NCBI GenBank assembly: GCA_036557285.1
Contig: DATBHW010000011.1
Span: 1 to 64,000 of the forward strand
DNA length: 64,000 bases
Direction of reading: 5' to 3'
Source of the DNA: Ktedonobacterales bacterium
Lineage (GTDB): Bacteria; Chloroflexota; Ktedonobacteria; Ktedonobacterales; DATBGS01
The position numbers and the translations under genes are program-made. This document shows positions 17,125 through 25,961 of the stretch, in pieces; within the stretch, counting starts at the first letter, position 1; each line of letters opens with the position of its first letter. The notes beneath the pieces were generated by a model. It was not told the origin of the DNA. It saw nothing but the letters and a program-made list of their open reading frames with translations, and did no database searches.

Positions 17125-17826
17125 ATGAGTATCGAGACACCGAAGAAGCCCGATGGGTCATTGCTTCCCCAGGAATATGAGGAAGCGACTGGCGGTGGGG
17201 CTGAAGCGGCTGAAATGGCCCGCAGGGGTCTCTCGCGGCGGCAGGTGCTGCGCCGGGCGGTGGGTGGTGTGCTGGGCCTGTTCGCAGCGGAGGCCACCGC
17301 CGGATCGCTGGCGATGTTCTATCCCAATCTGGCCGGACAGTTTGGTTCGCCGATTGATGTTGGCGCGAAGAGTACGTTCCCGGCGTCGGCGCCGCATGAG
17401 GCCGAGATTGACTCGAAAGGCATCTTTTACAAGGCGTCTGCTAAAGCCTATATTGTGCATCTGGCTGCCGATACCGGTTTCTTGCTGAAAGGGACGGTGC
17501 TGGGCAACCAGCTTGATGCCGAATCCTGGGTCAAGGATGGCGATGGCACCTACTGGGTGGCGTTGTACCAGAAGTGTGTGCATCTGGGCTGTAAGGTGCC
17601 TTTCCGCGATGATTGCCACAGCTTTAAGTGTCCCTGTCACGGCTCGCACTATAACGTTGATGGCGAGTATCTTGATGGCCCGGCGCCGCGCAGCCTGGAT
17701 CGCTTTGAGATCACGTTCGAGGGCGCGAATGTGGTCGTGAATACCGGCAAGATCAACAGCGCGGTGGAGCGCCCTGATACCCAGACGCGGCTGATTTCAA
17801 CCGACGGTACTGCGTGCAGCGCATAA
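17125..17826 (+). CDS. qcrA: Rieske iron-sulfur protein
   Basis: 233 residues. A polar N-terminus is followed by a twin-arginine signal-anchor (SRRQVLRRAVGGVLGLF, about 37-53), implying Tat export of the folded protein with its cluster. The Rieske fold carries box 1 C151-x-H153-x-x-C156 (CVHLGC) and box 2 C169-P-C171-H172-G-S, giving two Cys and two His ligands plus the stabilising disulfide. It takes an electron from quinol and passes it to a c-type cytochrome. I chose ATG 17125 (after GGAGGT) rather than the GTG at 17107, which lies inside that ribosome site. Middle of the bc operon. Confidence 0.93.
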   Translation: MSIETPKKPDGSLLPQEYEEATGGGAEAAEMARRGLSRRQVLRRAVGGVLGLFAAEATAGSLAMFYPNLAGQFGSPIDVGAKSTFPASAPHEAEIDSKGIFYKASAKAYIVHLAADTGFLLKGTVLGNQLDAESWVKDGDGTYWVALYQKCVHLGCKVPFRDDCHSFKCPCHGSHYNVDGEYLDGPAPRSLDRFEITFEGANVVVNTGKINSAVERPDTQTRLISTDGTACSA

Positions 17827-17845
17827 GGGCCGAAAGTAAGGAAGA

Positions 17846-18940
17846 ATGTATATGGAGATGAGTCGTCGTAGCGCGGGGCTGTGGGCCGGAGTCATCGTCA
17901 CCGCAACTGTGGTGCTGATGGTGGCGCTGGCCGTTATGGAAGCCGTTTCGTGGGGTGTGGCTGTGGGCCTCATCGCCGGAGTGGTCTTCACCCTGGCGCT
18001 GCTCTATATTTTCTTTGGGCGGTTGAATAGCGTCCAGAAGACCGGGTATGCCTCGCTGCTTGGCGTAGTTCTGATCGCGCTTTTTATTCCCCTCTTCTGG
18101 CTCAGCCAGAACAGCAGCCAGGCGAGTTTCCAGGCTGATACCTATCAGCAAACGTTGAAGCGTGGGGCCGCACTCTACGGAACCTACTGCATACAGTGTC
18201 ACGGGGCCACCGGCCAGGGTGGGACTGGCCCGACACTGAATACCCCCTCTTCAACCGATGCAAAAAGCCCGACGGTGAACAACCTGACGGATGATGACCT
18301 CACGCGCATTATCTCGGCGGGTGTGCCAGCGAGTCCGCTCGATCTCAGCAACCAGGGGCTGTCAATGCCTGCCTGGAGCGAACTCTATGGTGGGCCGCTG
18401 ACGGCGGATGACATCAGCTATCTGGTGGCGCTGATTCGCTCGTCCGACCCGACCTATCTGAAAACTAATCACCAGAATGACATGACCAACGGGTTCACCT
18501 ATGTCTACGGGCAGCTAACCACCCAGGCGCAGATCGATGTTTTTAATCAGTATTGCGCTGAGCCTTCTCAGAACCGCACTCATTGCAGCCCACCCTCTAG
18601 CTTTGGCGAGGAAGTGGACATGACCAAGAGCAATCAGATTGCCATGAAGATCGTCAATGGAGGACCAGCGGGCTGGGGGTTCGAGTTTACCAATATTAAG
18701 ATCAAGGTGGGTACCACTGTGACCTGGACAAACGTCTCCAGCGCCCAGCATACCGTCACCAGTGGTACTCCAAATAAGCCGGATGGAATATTCGACTCTG
18801 GCACGACAAACTTTCTTCAACCAAACGACCAGGGGGCATCGAGCGTCTTCAGTCATACCTTTGATACTCCTGGGTCTTTCACCTACTATTGCATCATTCA
18901 CCCAGGGATGATAGCGAAAATCACTGTGGTGTCTGGCTAG
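17846..18940 (+). CDS. Membrane cytochrome c-cupredoxin fusion
   Basis: 364 residues. Three membrane segments (about 12-32, 36-57, 69-87) anchor a class I cytochrome c domain (C115-I-Q-C118-H119, axial Met174 in GLSMPAW), a linker of about 60 residues with two extra Cys (C237, C247), and a plastocyanin-like domain (about 265-364) with an intact blue-copper ligand set H302, C349, H352, M355 (YYCIIHPGM). This gives an electron chain from the Rieske centre through haem c to copper in one polypeptide, likely delivering to a terminal oxidase or soluble acceptor. Ribosome site AAGGA precedes the first ATG closely; M3 or M5 are alternative starts. Confidence 0.9.
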   Translation: MYMEMSRRSAGLWAGVIVTATVVLMVALAVMEAVSWGVAVGLIAGVVFTLALLYIFFGRLNSVQKTGYASLLGVVLIALFIPLFWLSQNSSQASFQADTYQQTLKRGAALYGTYCIQCHGATGQGGTGPTLNTPSSTDAKSPTVNNLTDDDLTRIISAGVPASPLDLSNQGLSMPAWSELYGGPLTADDISYLVALIRSSDPTYLKTNHQNDMTNGFTYVYGQLTTQAQIDVFNQYCAEPSQNRTHCSPPSSFGEEVDMTKSNQIAMKIVNGGPAGWGFEFTNIKIKVGTTVTWTNVSSAQHTVTSGTPNKPDGIFDSGTTNFLQPNDQGASSVFSHTFDTPGSFTYYCIIHPGMIAKITVVSG

Positions 18941-19098
18941 GGGCTGCAAGGCGCGCGTCCTGGAGTATTCCTGAGCGGCAGGTTGCAGCGAGAACGCCAA
19001 AACCTGCCGCCTGGCCTTGCGCTTCTTCAAGGCAATCATAAAGGTAATCATACCGCCCGTTATGGGCCGCAGCACACGCTGGAAAGGGATTGCGATCC

Positions 19099-20985
19099 AT
19101 GCAGCAAATACGAACACAGGATCAGCCGGAGCAGCGGATGTCCTGGGCGCGGGCAATTATCCTGGCGACTGGTCTCTTTTTTGTCGCCATGATCTTAATG
19201 AACCAGTTCCCTGGATATATGTACACGGTCTTCACCGGGGCGCGGCTGACGAAATTCGAGCAGGGCATGTTGGACGTGGCGCTGGTCTCGCTGGGGCTGG
19301 CGATCCTGCTCATGGTGGTTCTCTTTCTCTTCGACCCCAAGCCAGTGATCCCGCCGGTCCTGGTCGCGGGGTTTGGCGGCGTCCTCTTTGTGGCCGGGTT
19401 GGTCGGGCTGATTCTGATCGCTGTGACCGGCCATCAATACCTGCCTGATACCCCCGATTTCCCTGCTGGAACGGGCGGCACGCTCTTTGGCTCCACCTGG
19501 GGACTCCAGGCGCAGAGTATCGACCTGGAAGCCGTCAGCATGATCCTGATGGGGACCGGCTTTGGCGTGCTGGTCTACGCACTGCTTGCCCTGGCTGGCT
19601 TCCGCCAGGGGCTGGTCGGCGCGACGCGCGATTTCCTGGCCTGGGGCGCGGCGATCATTTCGGCGATCTTGATGGCGGTCTATGTGCTTCTCTATACGTT
19701 CCAGGGCGACGACATTCTGGGGCTGGGGCATGGCCCGGCGCTGTTGATGAGTAACGTGGTGTTGGGCCTGGCGCTCCTGCTGGCCTTTGGGGCGGTGCAA
19801 ATCTGGTTCTTGCCGGTGATGATCGCGGAGCGACGGCGCTATATGCCCGCCGCCTATCTGATCGTCTTCTTTGGGCTTTTGCCCATGTTTGCCATCTTCC
19901 TGGTGCTGTTTCTGATCGGCTACCCACTGGTCAATTGGATTCATGGGTGGGATACAACGAACTTCCTGACGGTCTGCGCGGTCAAGGCAGATGTACCCGC
20001 GACCTGTACCTACACGCAGTACAGCGGCTATATTCTGGCGACGATTGCGAATGGGCAGTTTTTTGTTGCCGGGCTGGCGGCGATTTACTGGTGGCGCAAG
20101 AATCGCCCGGCAGTGATCTTAAGTACGGTGGTGGGCTTCCTGCTCTGCGCCTTTGCCGCTGTGATCATTCACACTGACGATCAACTGCGCGTGGCGCTTT
20201 TTATTGGGACAGCCGTCCTGCTGCTGGCAATGATCTGGACCTATTCAACACGCCATGAATATGCCTCGGTGGCGGCAGTGCAGTTGGGCTGCGCCGGGCA
20301 GTGGCTGGTGATCGGGACAGTGATTCTGGTCTATCTGGCGGGGTTTGCCTTCTTCTCGATTCAACAATTCTTTGAGATCGAGGCGCTGGGCATTAACTTT
20401 GGCCCCGGCCCAACCCAGCTTCACGATGCGTTCTGGTCGTTTATTGTGTTTGGTGGCCTGGCGCTGGTGCAGTTTATCTTGCTGTCGCGCCGCTATGGTC
20501 TGAGCGGGCTGCGCAAGTTTTCGTTGTGGATTGTAATGCTGGGCATTACGCTGCTCATCATCAGCGGCATCCAGTTTAGTCTGGAATTTGGCGCTGGCGT
20601 CAAGGGGCGGCTGCTGATCTCCGGCACGACGATGTATGTCGTCGGTTTGCTCTTTGTGTTCCTGGGTTCGGCTTTTGAGATTTTCAACGCGCTCTGGGTG
20701 GGGAAACGCTTCTGGGGAATGCTCAGTTTCTTTACGCTGGGCTTCTTCCTGCTGCTCTCGATTAACCCGCTCGCGCTTATCATCAAAGACGCCACGCTGC
20801 CGACTGGTATCCCCTATACGCTGGCGGCCAGTCAGGAACTGATGAGCGCCTGGGTGACGGCGATTGCCTTCGGAGTGCTTGCCGGGTCCGGCGCGGTAAT
20901 CTCCAGTGTGGTCGGGCGCATCAGGCGTCCACGCGAAGAAATGGCGACGAATGGGACCGGGGTGGTAGCGACCACCGGGGATTAG
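19099..20985 (+). CDS. Unrecognised polytopic membrane protein in bc operon
   Basis: 628 residues with about 16 predicted membrane helices and very short loops; the longest are near residues 108-140 and 275-304, the latter with two Cys (TVCAVKADVPATCTY). I do not recognise a family. There is no His-His pair or conserved His pattern of haem-copper oxidases, no NuoL/Mrp signature and no CxxCH. As the last gene of the cytochrome bc operon, about 160 bases after the cytochrome c gene and before a strong terminator, it is probably a partner of the complex. Start ATG 19099 follows GGAAAGGGA; the upstream in-frame start at 19090 is less well placed. Confidence 0.75.
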   Translation: MQQIRTQDQPEQRMSWARAIILATGLFFVAMILMNQFPGYMYTVFTGARLTKFEQGMLDVALVSLGLAILLMVVLFLFDPKPVIPPVLVAGFGGVLFVAGLVGLILIAVTGHQYLPDTPDFPAGTGGTLFGSTWGLQAQSIDLEAVSMILMGTGFGVLVYALLALAGFRQGLVGATRDFLAWGAAIISAILMAVYVLLYTFQGDDILGLGHGPALLMSNVVLGLALLLAFGAVQIWFLPVMIAERRRYMPAAYLIVFFGLLPMFAIFLVLFLIGYPLVNWIHGWDTTNFLTVCAVKADVPATCTYTQYSGYILATIANGQFFVAGLAAIYWWRKNRPAVILSTVVGFLLCAFAAVIIHTDDQLRVALFIGTAVLLLAMIWTYSTRHEYASVAAVQLGCAGQWLVIGTVILVYLAGFAFFSIQQFFEIEALGINFGPGPTQLHDAFWSFIVFGGLALVQFILLSRRYGLSGLRKFSLWIVMLGITLLIISGIQFSLEFGAGVKGRLLISGTTMYVVGLLFVFLGSAFEIFNALWVGKRFWGMLSFFTLGFFLLLSINPLALIIKDATLPTGIPYTLAASQELMSAWVTAIAFGVLAGSGAVISSVVGRIRRPREEMATNGTGVVATTGD

Positions 20986-21014
20986 GACGAGTATCCTGCG
21001 ACGACGCTTAGTAT

Positions 21015-21069
21015 AAAAGCCCCGCCAGCGCAAGAGAGTTTGAAACCGCTTGCGCTGGCGGGGCTTTTT
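21015..21069. terminator. Strong bidirectional terminator
   Basis: Twenty perfectly paired bases (AAAAGCCCCGCCAGCGCAAG and its complement) with a 14-base loop, followed by TTTTT on the plus strand and preceded by AAAA for the minus strand. It separates the bc operon from the convergent protease gene. Confidence 0.9.
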
Positions 21070-21097
21070 GGCGCACTCCGCCTGGGTGTAGCACTTG

Positions 21098-22063
21098 CTA
21101 AAGCTTGAGCGTGACGCGCCGCTGCCTGTCTTCGCGCAGGAAGGTGATCGTGAGCGTTTCACCGCGACGATGGCGAGCCACGATCCGTTGCAGGTCTTTT
21201 GGCTCCAGAACGGGCTGGTCGTCGGCGGCGATAATAATGTCCAGCATGCGCAGCCCACTCTGCCCGGCTGGGCCGTCGCTGCGTACTTCCAACAGCAGCA
21301 TGCCGTTGCGCTGGTTGAGCCGCAGTTGTCCAACCAGGCGTTCTTCGATCTCGGTTTTCATGCCACCTACGCCAATGGAAACCCCCTGACGCGGCTCGTG
21401 AACCCGATGGACTCGCGCCAGAAAATCTTTGATGGTGTCAAGGGAGATAGAGAAGCCCAGACCCTGACCGAAGGGGACCATTGCGGTGGTGATGCCTACG
21501 ACATGGTTCTGACTATCCACCAGCGGGCCACCGGAGTTGCCAGGGTTAATGGGTGTGTCGCTCTGGATCAATTTCTTGAGTTTGTGGCCGTCAGGCGTGG
21601 GTAGTTCGCGGTCCAGGGCGCTGACGACTCCGGCGGTGACGGTCCAGCCCAGGCCGTAGGGGTTGCCGATAGCTATCACCAGTTGACCGACACGCAGCGA
21701 GTTGCGGCCAAGCTCGGCGACAGGCAGGTTCTGCGCGCCGATGCGCAGCACAGCCAAATCATACTCTGGTTCGATGCCCAGCAGCCCGGCGATGAACTTC
21801 CGCCCATCAGCTAGCGTCACCTGAATGCGCTGCGCCCCCTGGACGACATGGGCGTTGGTGAGTACCTGACCATCCGAGGCGAAGATGACGCCGGAGCCAA
21901 GCCCCTGGCCGCCTTCGGGGCGCGGCGGCCAGCCTCGCAGTCGTGGACGTCCGCGATCTGTATCAATACGTACCACGGCTGGCCCTACCCGCTCGGCGGC
22001 TGTGGTGACTGCCCGCGAGTAGGCGTCTAGCGCGTCGGTATCAGTCTCTTTGTTGTTCATCAT
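21098..22063 (-). CDS. HtrA/Deg-family serine protease without export signal
   Basis: 321 residues: trypsin-like domain with the triad His (TNAHVVQG), Asp (YDLAVLRI) and Ser (GNSGGPL), then one PDZ domain (about 235-320) ending in an FLREDRQRRVTL strand. Most bacterial Deg proteases have a signal peptide or membrane anchor. Here the reading from ATG 22063 has none, and the extra 39 codons available upstream (to 22180) give a basic, non-hydrophobic sequence. The protein therefore looks cytoplasmic, or the true anchor is lost. The ribosome site for 22063 is only moderate (AGAGAGG, 12 bases). Monocistronic. Confidence 0.88.
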   Translation of the reverse strand: MMNNKETDTDALDAYSRAVTTAAERVGPAVVRIDTDRGRPRLRGWPPRPEGGQGLGSGVIFASDGQVLTNAHVVQGAQRIQVTLADGRKFIAGLLGIEPEYDLAVLRIGAQNLPVAELGRNSLRVGQLVIAIGNPYGLGWTVTAGVVSALDRELPTPDGHKLKKLIQSDTPINPGNSGGPLVDSQNHVVGITTAMVPFGQGLGFSISLDTIKDFLARVHRVHEPRQGVSIGVGGMKTEIEERLVGQLRLNQRNGMLLLEVRSDGPAGQSGLRMLDIIIAADDQPVLEPKDLQRIVARHRRGETLTITFLREDRQRRVTLKL

Positions 22064-22267
22064 TGGAACCTGATGCCTCTCTTTTCTGCTGCTTCGCGCG
22101 CGCTCGCGTGCCAGGAGCCACGTTACCGGGCGGGCGATCAGGCGATGAGGAATAGCTGGTGGCGCTGCGTTCCAGGCCACCAGTGCAAAAGCTCTGAGCG
22201 TATGAGGCTCAAAGTTCTTATATAAAGTATTATAAGCATAATGCTAAGGTTGCGCAAGGGACATGTT

Positions 22268-22285
22268 CAGGCCAGCTTTGGCCTG
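22268..22285 (-). terminator. Weak hairpin after the LTD gene
   Basis: Seven-base stem CAGGCCA / TGGCCTG with a 4-base loop directly beyond the stop; no T-run follows on the minus strand. Confidence 0.3.
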
Positions 22286-22286
22286 G

Positions 22287-23210
22287 CTAGCTATCCTCAA
22301 GCGGTTCCTGGTTCCAGGTGCGCCAGTACCAGACGACTATGCTCAGCAGCGCAGCCCCGATCAAGGCGATGAGTGTGATTTTGAGCCAGGATGGTACGGC
22401 AAGGCTGCTGCTTCCTCCTGGGCCATCGAGTGAGTCGTCTCCAGGGTTCTTAAAAGCAATCCCGCCGGGTGTGTCGGTGGGGATAACGATGCTCCTGATG
22501 GGTGTTGGGGTGGCAGTTGGCTTGCCACTGCCGCCACTGCCGCCACCTCCACCACCCCCACTGGAGCGCCGCGTAGCGGTGGGGGTCGGGGTGGGCGTGC
22601 CGCCGCTCGTAAAGATGTTGGCTTTGCCGGGCGTGGGAGTGGTAGTCACATGCCACTGGCCGCTGGCGTTGCGGCTGAAGGATTGGTCTGCCCCCAGCAG
22701 GGGATAATTGACGATGTCGAGAGTGTTCCCTTCACCATCAAGGAGTTGAAGCTGACCAGAATCCTGTGCTAATGAAATGGAAGGGATTTGATAATGGAAC
22801 AGGACGAGGTATCCATTCGCAGCAATCCAATAGCTGGAGTTCAGGAGAAGCGCCTGACCCTGCGCTAGCAATTGCAGGCCAAAAAGGCTCTCGTCGTTCC
22901 CACTGGTATTTTTCAGTTCGATCCAGCGGTCGTCAGCGTTGATTTGCTCATCACAATTCCAATCGTGCTTTGGGACGGTCAGGATTTCGCTCAGTTTGAT
23001 GCTGCTGGGATCGAGGGGACTCAATGTAGGTGGCGGTGGCAGGCTCCCAACGCAGTCAGAAGCCGCCTGGGCGGCAGCCGCTGGCTCTTCTGCCCAGAGG
23101 AGGAAGAGTACGCTGCCTGCGAGTACCATGAGAAAGAGGGCGCTTATCAAGGAGATGAGCTTCGAGAGTGCGCGAGGGAAGCGGCTAGAGAAAGAGGAAC
23201 AGACACCCAT
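22287..23210 (-). CDS. Lamin-tail-domain surface protein
   Basis: 307 residues, exported and anchored at both ends: N-terminal signal or anchor helix (about 17-42), lamin-tail (LTD) beta-sandwich (about 65-180, with ILTVPKHDWNCDEQINADDR leading into WIELKN), a Pro/Thr-rich and Gly/Ser-rich spacer (about 195-245) and a C-terminal membrane helix (about 277-297) before a short charged tail. LTD domains occur in bacterial surface proteins, often near nucleases. The Thr-Pro repeats look like a wall-spanning stalk. No sortase motif is seen. Confidence 0.85.
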   Translation of the reverse strand: MGVCSSFSSRFPRALSKLISLISALFLMVLAGSVLFLLWAEEPAAAAQAASDCVGSLPPPPTLSPLDPSSIKLSEILTVPKHDWNCDEQINADDRWIELKNTSGNDESLFGLQLLAQGQALLLNSSYWIAANGYLVLFHYQIPSISLAQDSGQLQLLDGEGNTLDIVNYPLLGADQSFSRNASGQWHVTTTPTPGKANIFTSGGTPTPTPTATRRSSGGGGGGGSGGSGKPTATPTPIRSIVIPTDTPGGIAFKNPGDDSLDGPGGSSSLAVPSWLKITLIALIGAALLSIVVWYWRTWNQEPLEDS

Positions 23211-23332
23211 AACACAACCACCATCGCTTTCTGCGCCTGTGGCATGCTACAGCCCGGCGCGAGGATCTGTACACGCGCACTATAGCATGCCGCATGCTTG
23301 AAACGCAAGTAAGCGATGATGGTTCCGGGCTG

Positions 23333-23518
23333 CTATTGCAGCAGGAGGTCGAAGCGAACCTGCCGAGGTTGACGGAAAATCAATCGGTTGGCGAGGCGAC
23401 GCGCGCTGGACACGCCTTCATTGCCAACCTGAAAAGCGATGATCGTGCCGATAACCAGGCCGCACACCCCCCCTAACACCATGCCCTCAACAAAAAACCG
23501 ATTCCGAAGCGTCGTCAT
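23333..23518 (-). CDS. Small membrane protein, 61 aa
   Basis: 61 residues with one Gly-rich hydrophobic helix (VEGMVLGGVCGLVIGTIIAF, residues 10-29) and a basic amphipathic tail (about 38-58). The layout resembles YtxH-type envelope proteins, but it is too short to assign. GAGGAAGG precedes the ATG at good spacing. It starts 24 bases after rsfS on the same strand and is probably the last gene of a regulator-pyrF-rsfS-small protein transcript. Confidence 0.7.
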   Translation of the reverse strand: MTTLRNRFFVEGMVLGGVCGLVIGTIIAFQVGNEGVSSARRLANRLIFRQPRQVRFDLLLQ

Positions 23519-23542
23519 CGCCGTTTCACCTTCCTCAACTGG

Positions 23543-23929
23543 TTATTGCAGGTAGATTACCGTTTTGGCGGTACTCCAGAGGCGCTCCAGCCGATAGTAT
23601 TCGCGCTCTTTGGGGCCAAAGATATGCACAATGATGTCGCTGTAGTCCAGCAATAGCCACCCTGAATCTGCCACTCCTTCACGATGGAAGGTGGGCCGCC
23701 CATGCTCACTGAGTTTTTCATCAATAGCCGTCGCAATCGCGCGAATCTGGCGAGGGTTGGCTGCGGTGCAGATCACAAAGTAGTCGGCAATGGTGGAAAC
23801 GCCTTGAATATCAAGAAGCACAATATCAGTCGCTTTTTTATCGGAGGCGGCCTCCACTGCAAGCTTAGCGAGCTGTGCTGGTTCTAACTGGCGGTGTTCT
23901 ACACTGGCTTGAACCACTCTTCTCTCCAT
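23543..23929 (-). CDS. rsfS: Ribosomal silencing factor RsfS
   Basis: 128-residue RsfS/Iojap family protein, which binds uL14 on the 50S subunit and blocks subunit joining when nutrients are short. Family features visible: ATDIVLLDIQGVSTIADYFV (about 34-53), the AIATAIDEKLSEHG helix, and DSGWLLLDYSDIIVHIF (about 88-104), then YYRLERLW near the end. The first ~20 residues are variable; GTG at codon 5 is a possible alternative start because AGAGAAG precedes it. Often found next to nadD or the obg gene; here it follows pyrF. Confidence 0.93.
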   Translation of the reverse strand: MERRVVQASVEHRQLEPAQLAKLAVEAASDKKATDIVLLDIQGVSTIADYFVICTAANPRQIRAIATAIDEKLSEHGRPTFHREGVADSGWLLLDYSDIIVHIFGPKEREYYRLERLWSTAKTVIYLQ

Positions 23930-24008
23930 CCAGAAAGGTTTCTCTTACGCTGCTGACCTCTCCAGCATTATAGCACGCAATCGCGGTTCTTTGTAAGAGC
24001 AAGCTGAG

Positions 24009-24854
24009 CTATGATGTCTGGCGGATTCGCTGGCGGCGCGCTTGATTGGCGCTGTCACGCAGCGCGCGCGCGGCTTGCGCGGCGCTTTCAGCGAAGTCGC
24101 GCCCATTGCTGGCGTAGATGATCGCCCGCGAGACTGAGATGATCGCGCGCTCGCCCGCTGCATCAGTGCCATCTCGCGCAGCGGATGCCAGGTCGCCGCC
24201 CTGCGCACCGACGCCGGGGATCAGGATAGGAAGATCAGGCGCAATCTGACGAATGCGCTGCAATTCCTCTGGATAGGTGGCGCCAACGACCAGCCCGGCG
24301 TTGCCTGCCGTGTTCCACTTCAGCACCTGGCGTGCCACATATTCGTAGAGCGGCGCGGGTTGTTCTTGCTCCTGGCTCACCAGCATATCCTGAAAGTTGC
24401 GCGCGCCTGGATTGGAGGTGCGGCACAGGATGAGGACGCCTTTCTCCCGATATTCCAGAAACGGTTGCAGGCTATCAGAGCCAAGGTAGGGATTGACGGT
24501 GATAGCATCAAATCCATAAGTCTCGAAGAGCGCCCGCGCGTACTGGCGCGAGGTATTTTCTGTGTCGCCGCGTTTGGCGTCGCCAATCGTTGGGATATGG
24601 CCTGGAATAAGCCGCAAGGTTTCTTGCAGGATGGTTAGCCCTGTCGGCCCCAGGGCTTCGTAAAAAGCCAGGTTGGGTTTGTAGGCGCAGACAAGATCGG
24701 CGGTGGCTTCGATGATGGCCTGGTGAAAAGCAAGGATGGGATCGGGTTGATTGCGTAGATGCGCTGGCAGGCGCGTATGTTCGGGATCAAGTCCGATGCA
24801 GATCAGGCTGTTGTTGCGCCGCGAGGCGGCAAGCAGTTTTTCTAGAAAGGTCAA
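24009..24854 (-). CDS. pyrF: Orotidine 5'-phosphate decarboxylase, type 2
   Basis: 281 residues of the PyrF type 2 subfamily: decarboxylates OMP to UMP in pyrimidine synthesis. Visible features: LICIGLDPEHTRLP near the N-terminus, the catalytic block IGDAKRGDTENTSRQYARAL (about 92-111) with the Lys-Asp pair, and the phosphate-binding LIPGVGAQGGD loop (about 208-218). Starts with TTG seven bases after GAGAGGAC. It follows the XRE-GAF regulator gene by 39 bases on the same strand. Confidence 0.94.
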   Translation of the reverse strand: MTFLEKLLAASRRNNSLICIGLDPEHTRLPAHLRNQPDPILAFHQAIIEATADLVCAYKPNLAFYEALGPTGLTILQETLRLIPGHIPTIGDAKRGDTENTSRQYARALFETYGFDAITVNPYLGSDSLQPFLEYREKGVLILCRTSNPGARNFQDMLVSQEQEQPAPLYEYVARQVLKWNTAGNAGLVVGATYPEELQRIRQIAPDLPILIPGVGAQGGDLASAARDGTDAAGERAIISVSRAIIYASNGRDFAESAAQAARALRDSANQARRQRIRQTS

Positions 24855-24893
24855 GGGAGTCCTCTCGCTCTTTGCTCTCTTTAGAACTTCATC

Positions 24894-25961
24894 TCACCAC
24901 TCGTGGCGCAGTGAGGGGGGGGACACGTCAGGCTCATGCAAGGCAACGTTGGCAGCCAGATGTACCGTGTTCCAATCATAAAAATCCTGCATGCAGAGTG
25001 TCAAGAGGCGGGCGAAGGCTTCAAGGGCTGGCGTGTCTTCGTCGCGGAAATAATCTGCTTGCGCGCTGGTGATCGTGAGGACGCCGGCCACTTTGGAGCC
25101 AAATTTGATGATCGGGGTTGCCAGGCCGGAGCGTTGGTTGCCAAACCTGATAAAAGGCATCTGTTGATCCAGTGCGTGGGCGGTTTGGAGCATGCCAGAC
25201 TCATGGTGCGGGGCATCCTCTGGCTCCAGGTCCAGGCCACGCTTCCCCACAGTCATATGGGTATCCAGCGCCCGCCCGCAGAGACTATTGGCTCCCAGCC
25301 GGAAGCCAATCGCGTAGTGGATGGGAGCATCACGCCCAAAGGTCTGGGTGACTTGCAGGCGGGTGATGGTGTCCCCATCTTCAGGGCGCGGCCAGCAGCG
25401 AGCGATGTGGGCAATGGTTGAGATGGTGGCGGCATCGAAGTATGCGCACAGCCGCCGCAAGATACGCATGATGGCGCGATGCTCGGCGCGTTTCGGGTTC
25501 GACTCCGTGGCGATCAGTTGGGCGAGTTCATCGGCAAGGTCGCCCAGGTTCGGGGGGCCGTAACGGTGGGGGCCATGAGCAGCGTGGCTTTGCTGAGGGT
25601 TGTTACGCCTGTGGGGCCAGGCGCTGATTCCGGCAGGGCGCGCTGCCGCTCTCTCAGGGGGAGTTACTAACTCTCTATTGAGAGACGTATCGCCAGAGCC
25701 GGGCGGGGCGCTGCTGCGCGAGGATGGGGCGTTGATGCCGCCACCGGCAATGCCACTCAAGAGCGATGCTTCTACGTGCAGCGCGGCACTCAACCGGCCA
25801 AGCAGCGCAGGAGATGCGCGGCGCGCGCCCTGCTCCAACAAGGTGATCGTGGCGCTGGAGACGCTGGCCCGACGGGCGAGTTCGTTTACTCGCAGTCCCT
25901 GTTGCAGGCGCAGATGTCGGAGAACGGTCCCTTCAGGAACCAGATGTTGATCATCAGACAT
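24894..25961 (-). CDS. XRE-family HTH plus GAF-domain regulator
   Basis: 355 residues. The N-terminal Cro/CI-type HTH (about 9-68: GTVLRHLRLQQGLRVNELAR, then ASVSSATITLLEQGARRAS) is joined by a Pro/Ser-rich linker to a C-terminal GAF-like sensor domain (about 160-335), with SGLATPIIKFGSKVAGVLTI as a typical central strand pair. DNA binding controlled by a small ligand or redox state is likely. A strong AAGGAGG precedes the ATG. The upstream intergenic region carries repeated TTTACT/AGTAAA motifs that are candidate operators, also facing the small membrane gene at 26254. Confidence 0.85.
   Translation of the reverse strand: MSDDQHLVPEGTVLRHLRLQQGLRVNELARRASVSSATITLLEQGARRASPALLGRLSAALHVEASLLSGIAGGGINAPSSRSSAPPGSGDTSLNRELVTPPERAAARPAGISAWPHRRNNPQQSHAAHGPHRYGPPNLGDLADELAQLIATESNPKRAEHRAIMRILRRLCAYFDAATISTIAHIARCWPRPEDGDTITRLQVTQTFGRDAPIHYAIGFRLGANSLCGRALDTHMTVGKRGLDLEPEDAPHHESGMLQTAHALDQQMPFIRFGNQRSGLATPIIKFGSKVAGVLTITSAQADYFRDEDTPALEAFARLLTLCMQDFYDWNTVHLAANVALHEPDVSPPSLRHEW

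Noticed and set aside
20245-21333. 362-codon minus-strand frame spanning the end of the bc operon
   Set aside because: It runs antisense through the 628-residue membrane protein gene and through the strong terminator at 21015-21069; composition is not protein-like.
22505-22620. Apparent short tandem repeats
   Set aside because: They are codons of the Gly/Ser and Thr/Pro-rich stalk of the lamin-tail protein, not a CRISPR array or satellite.
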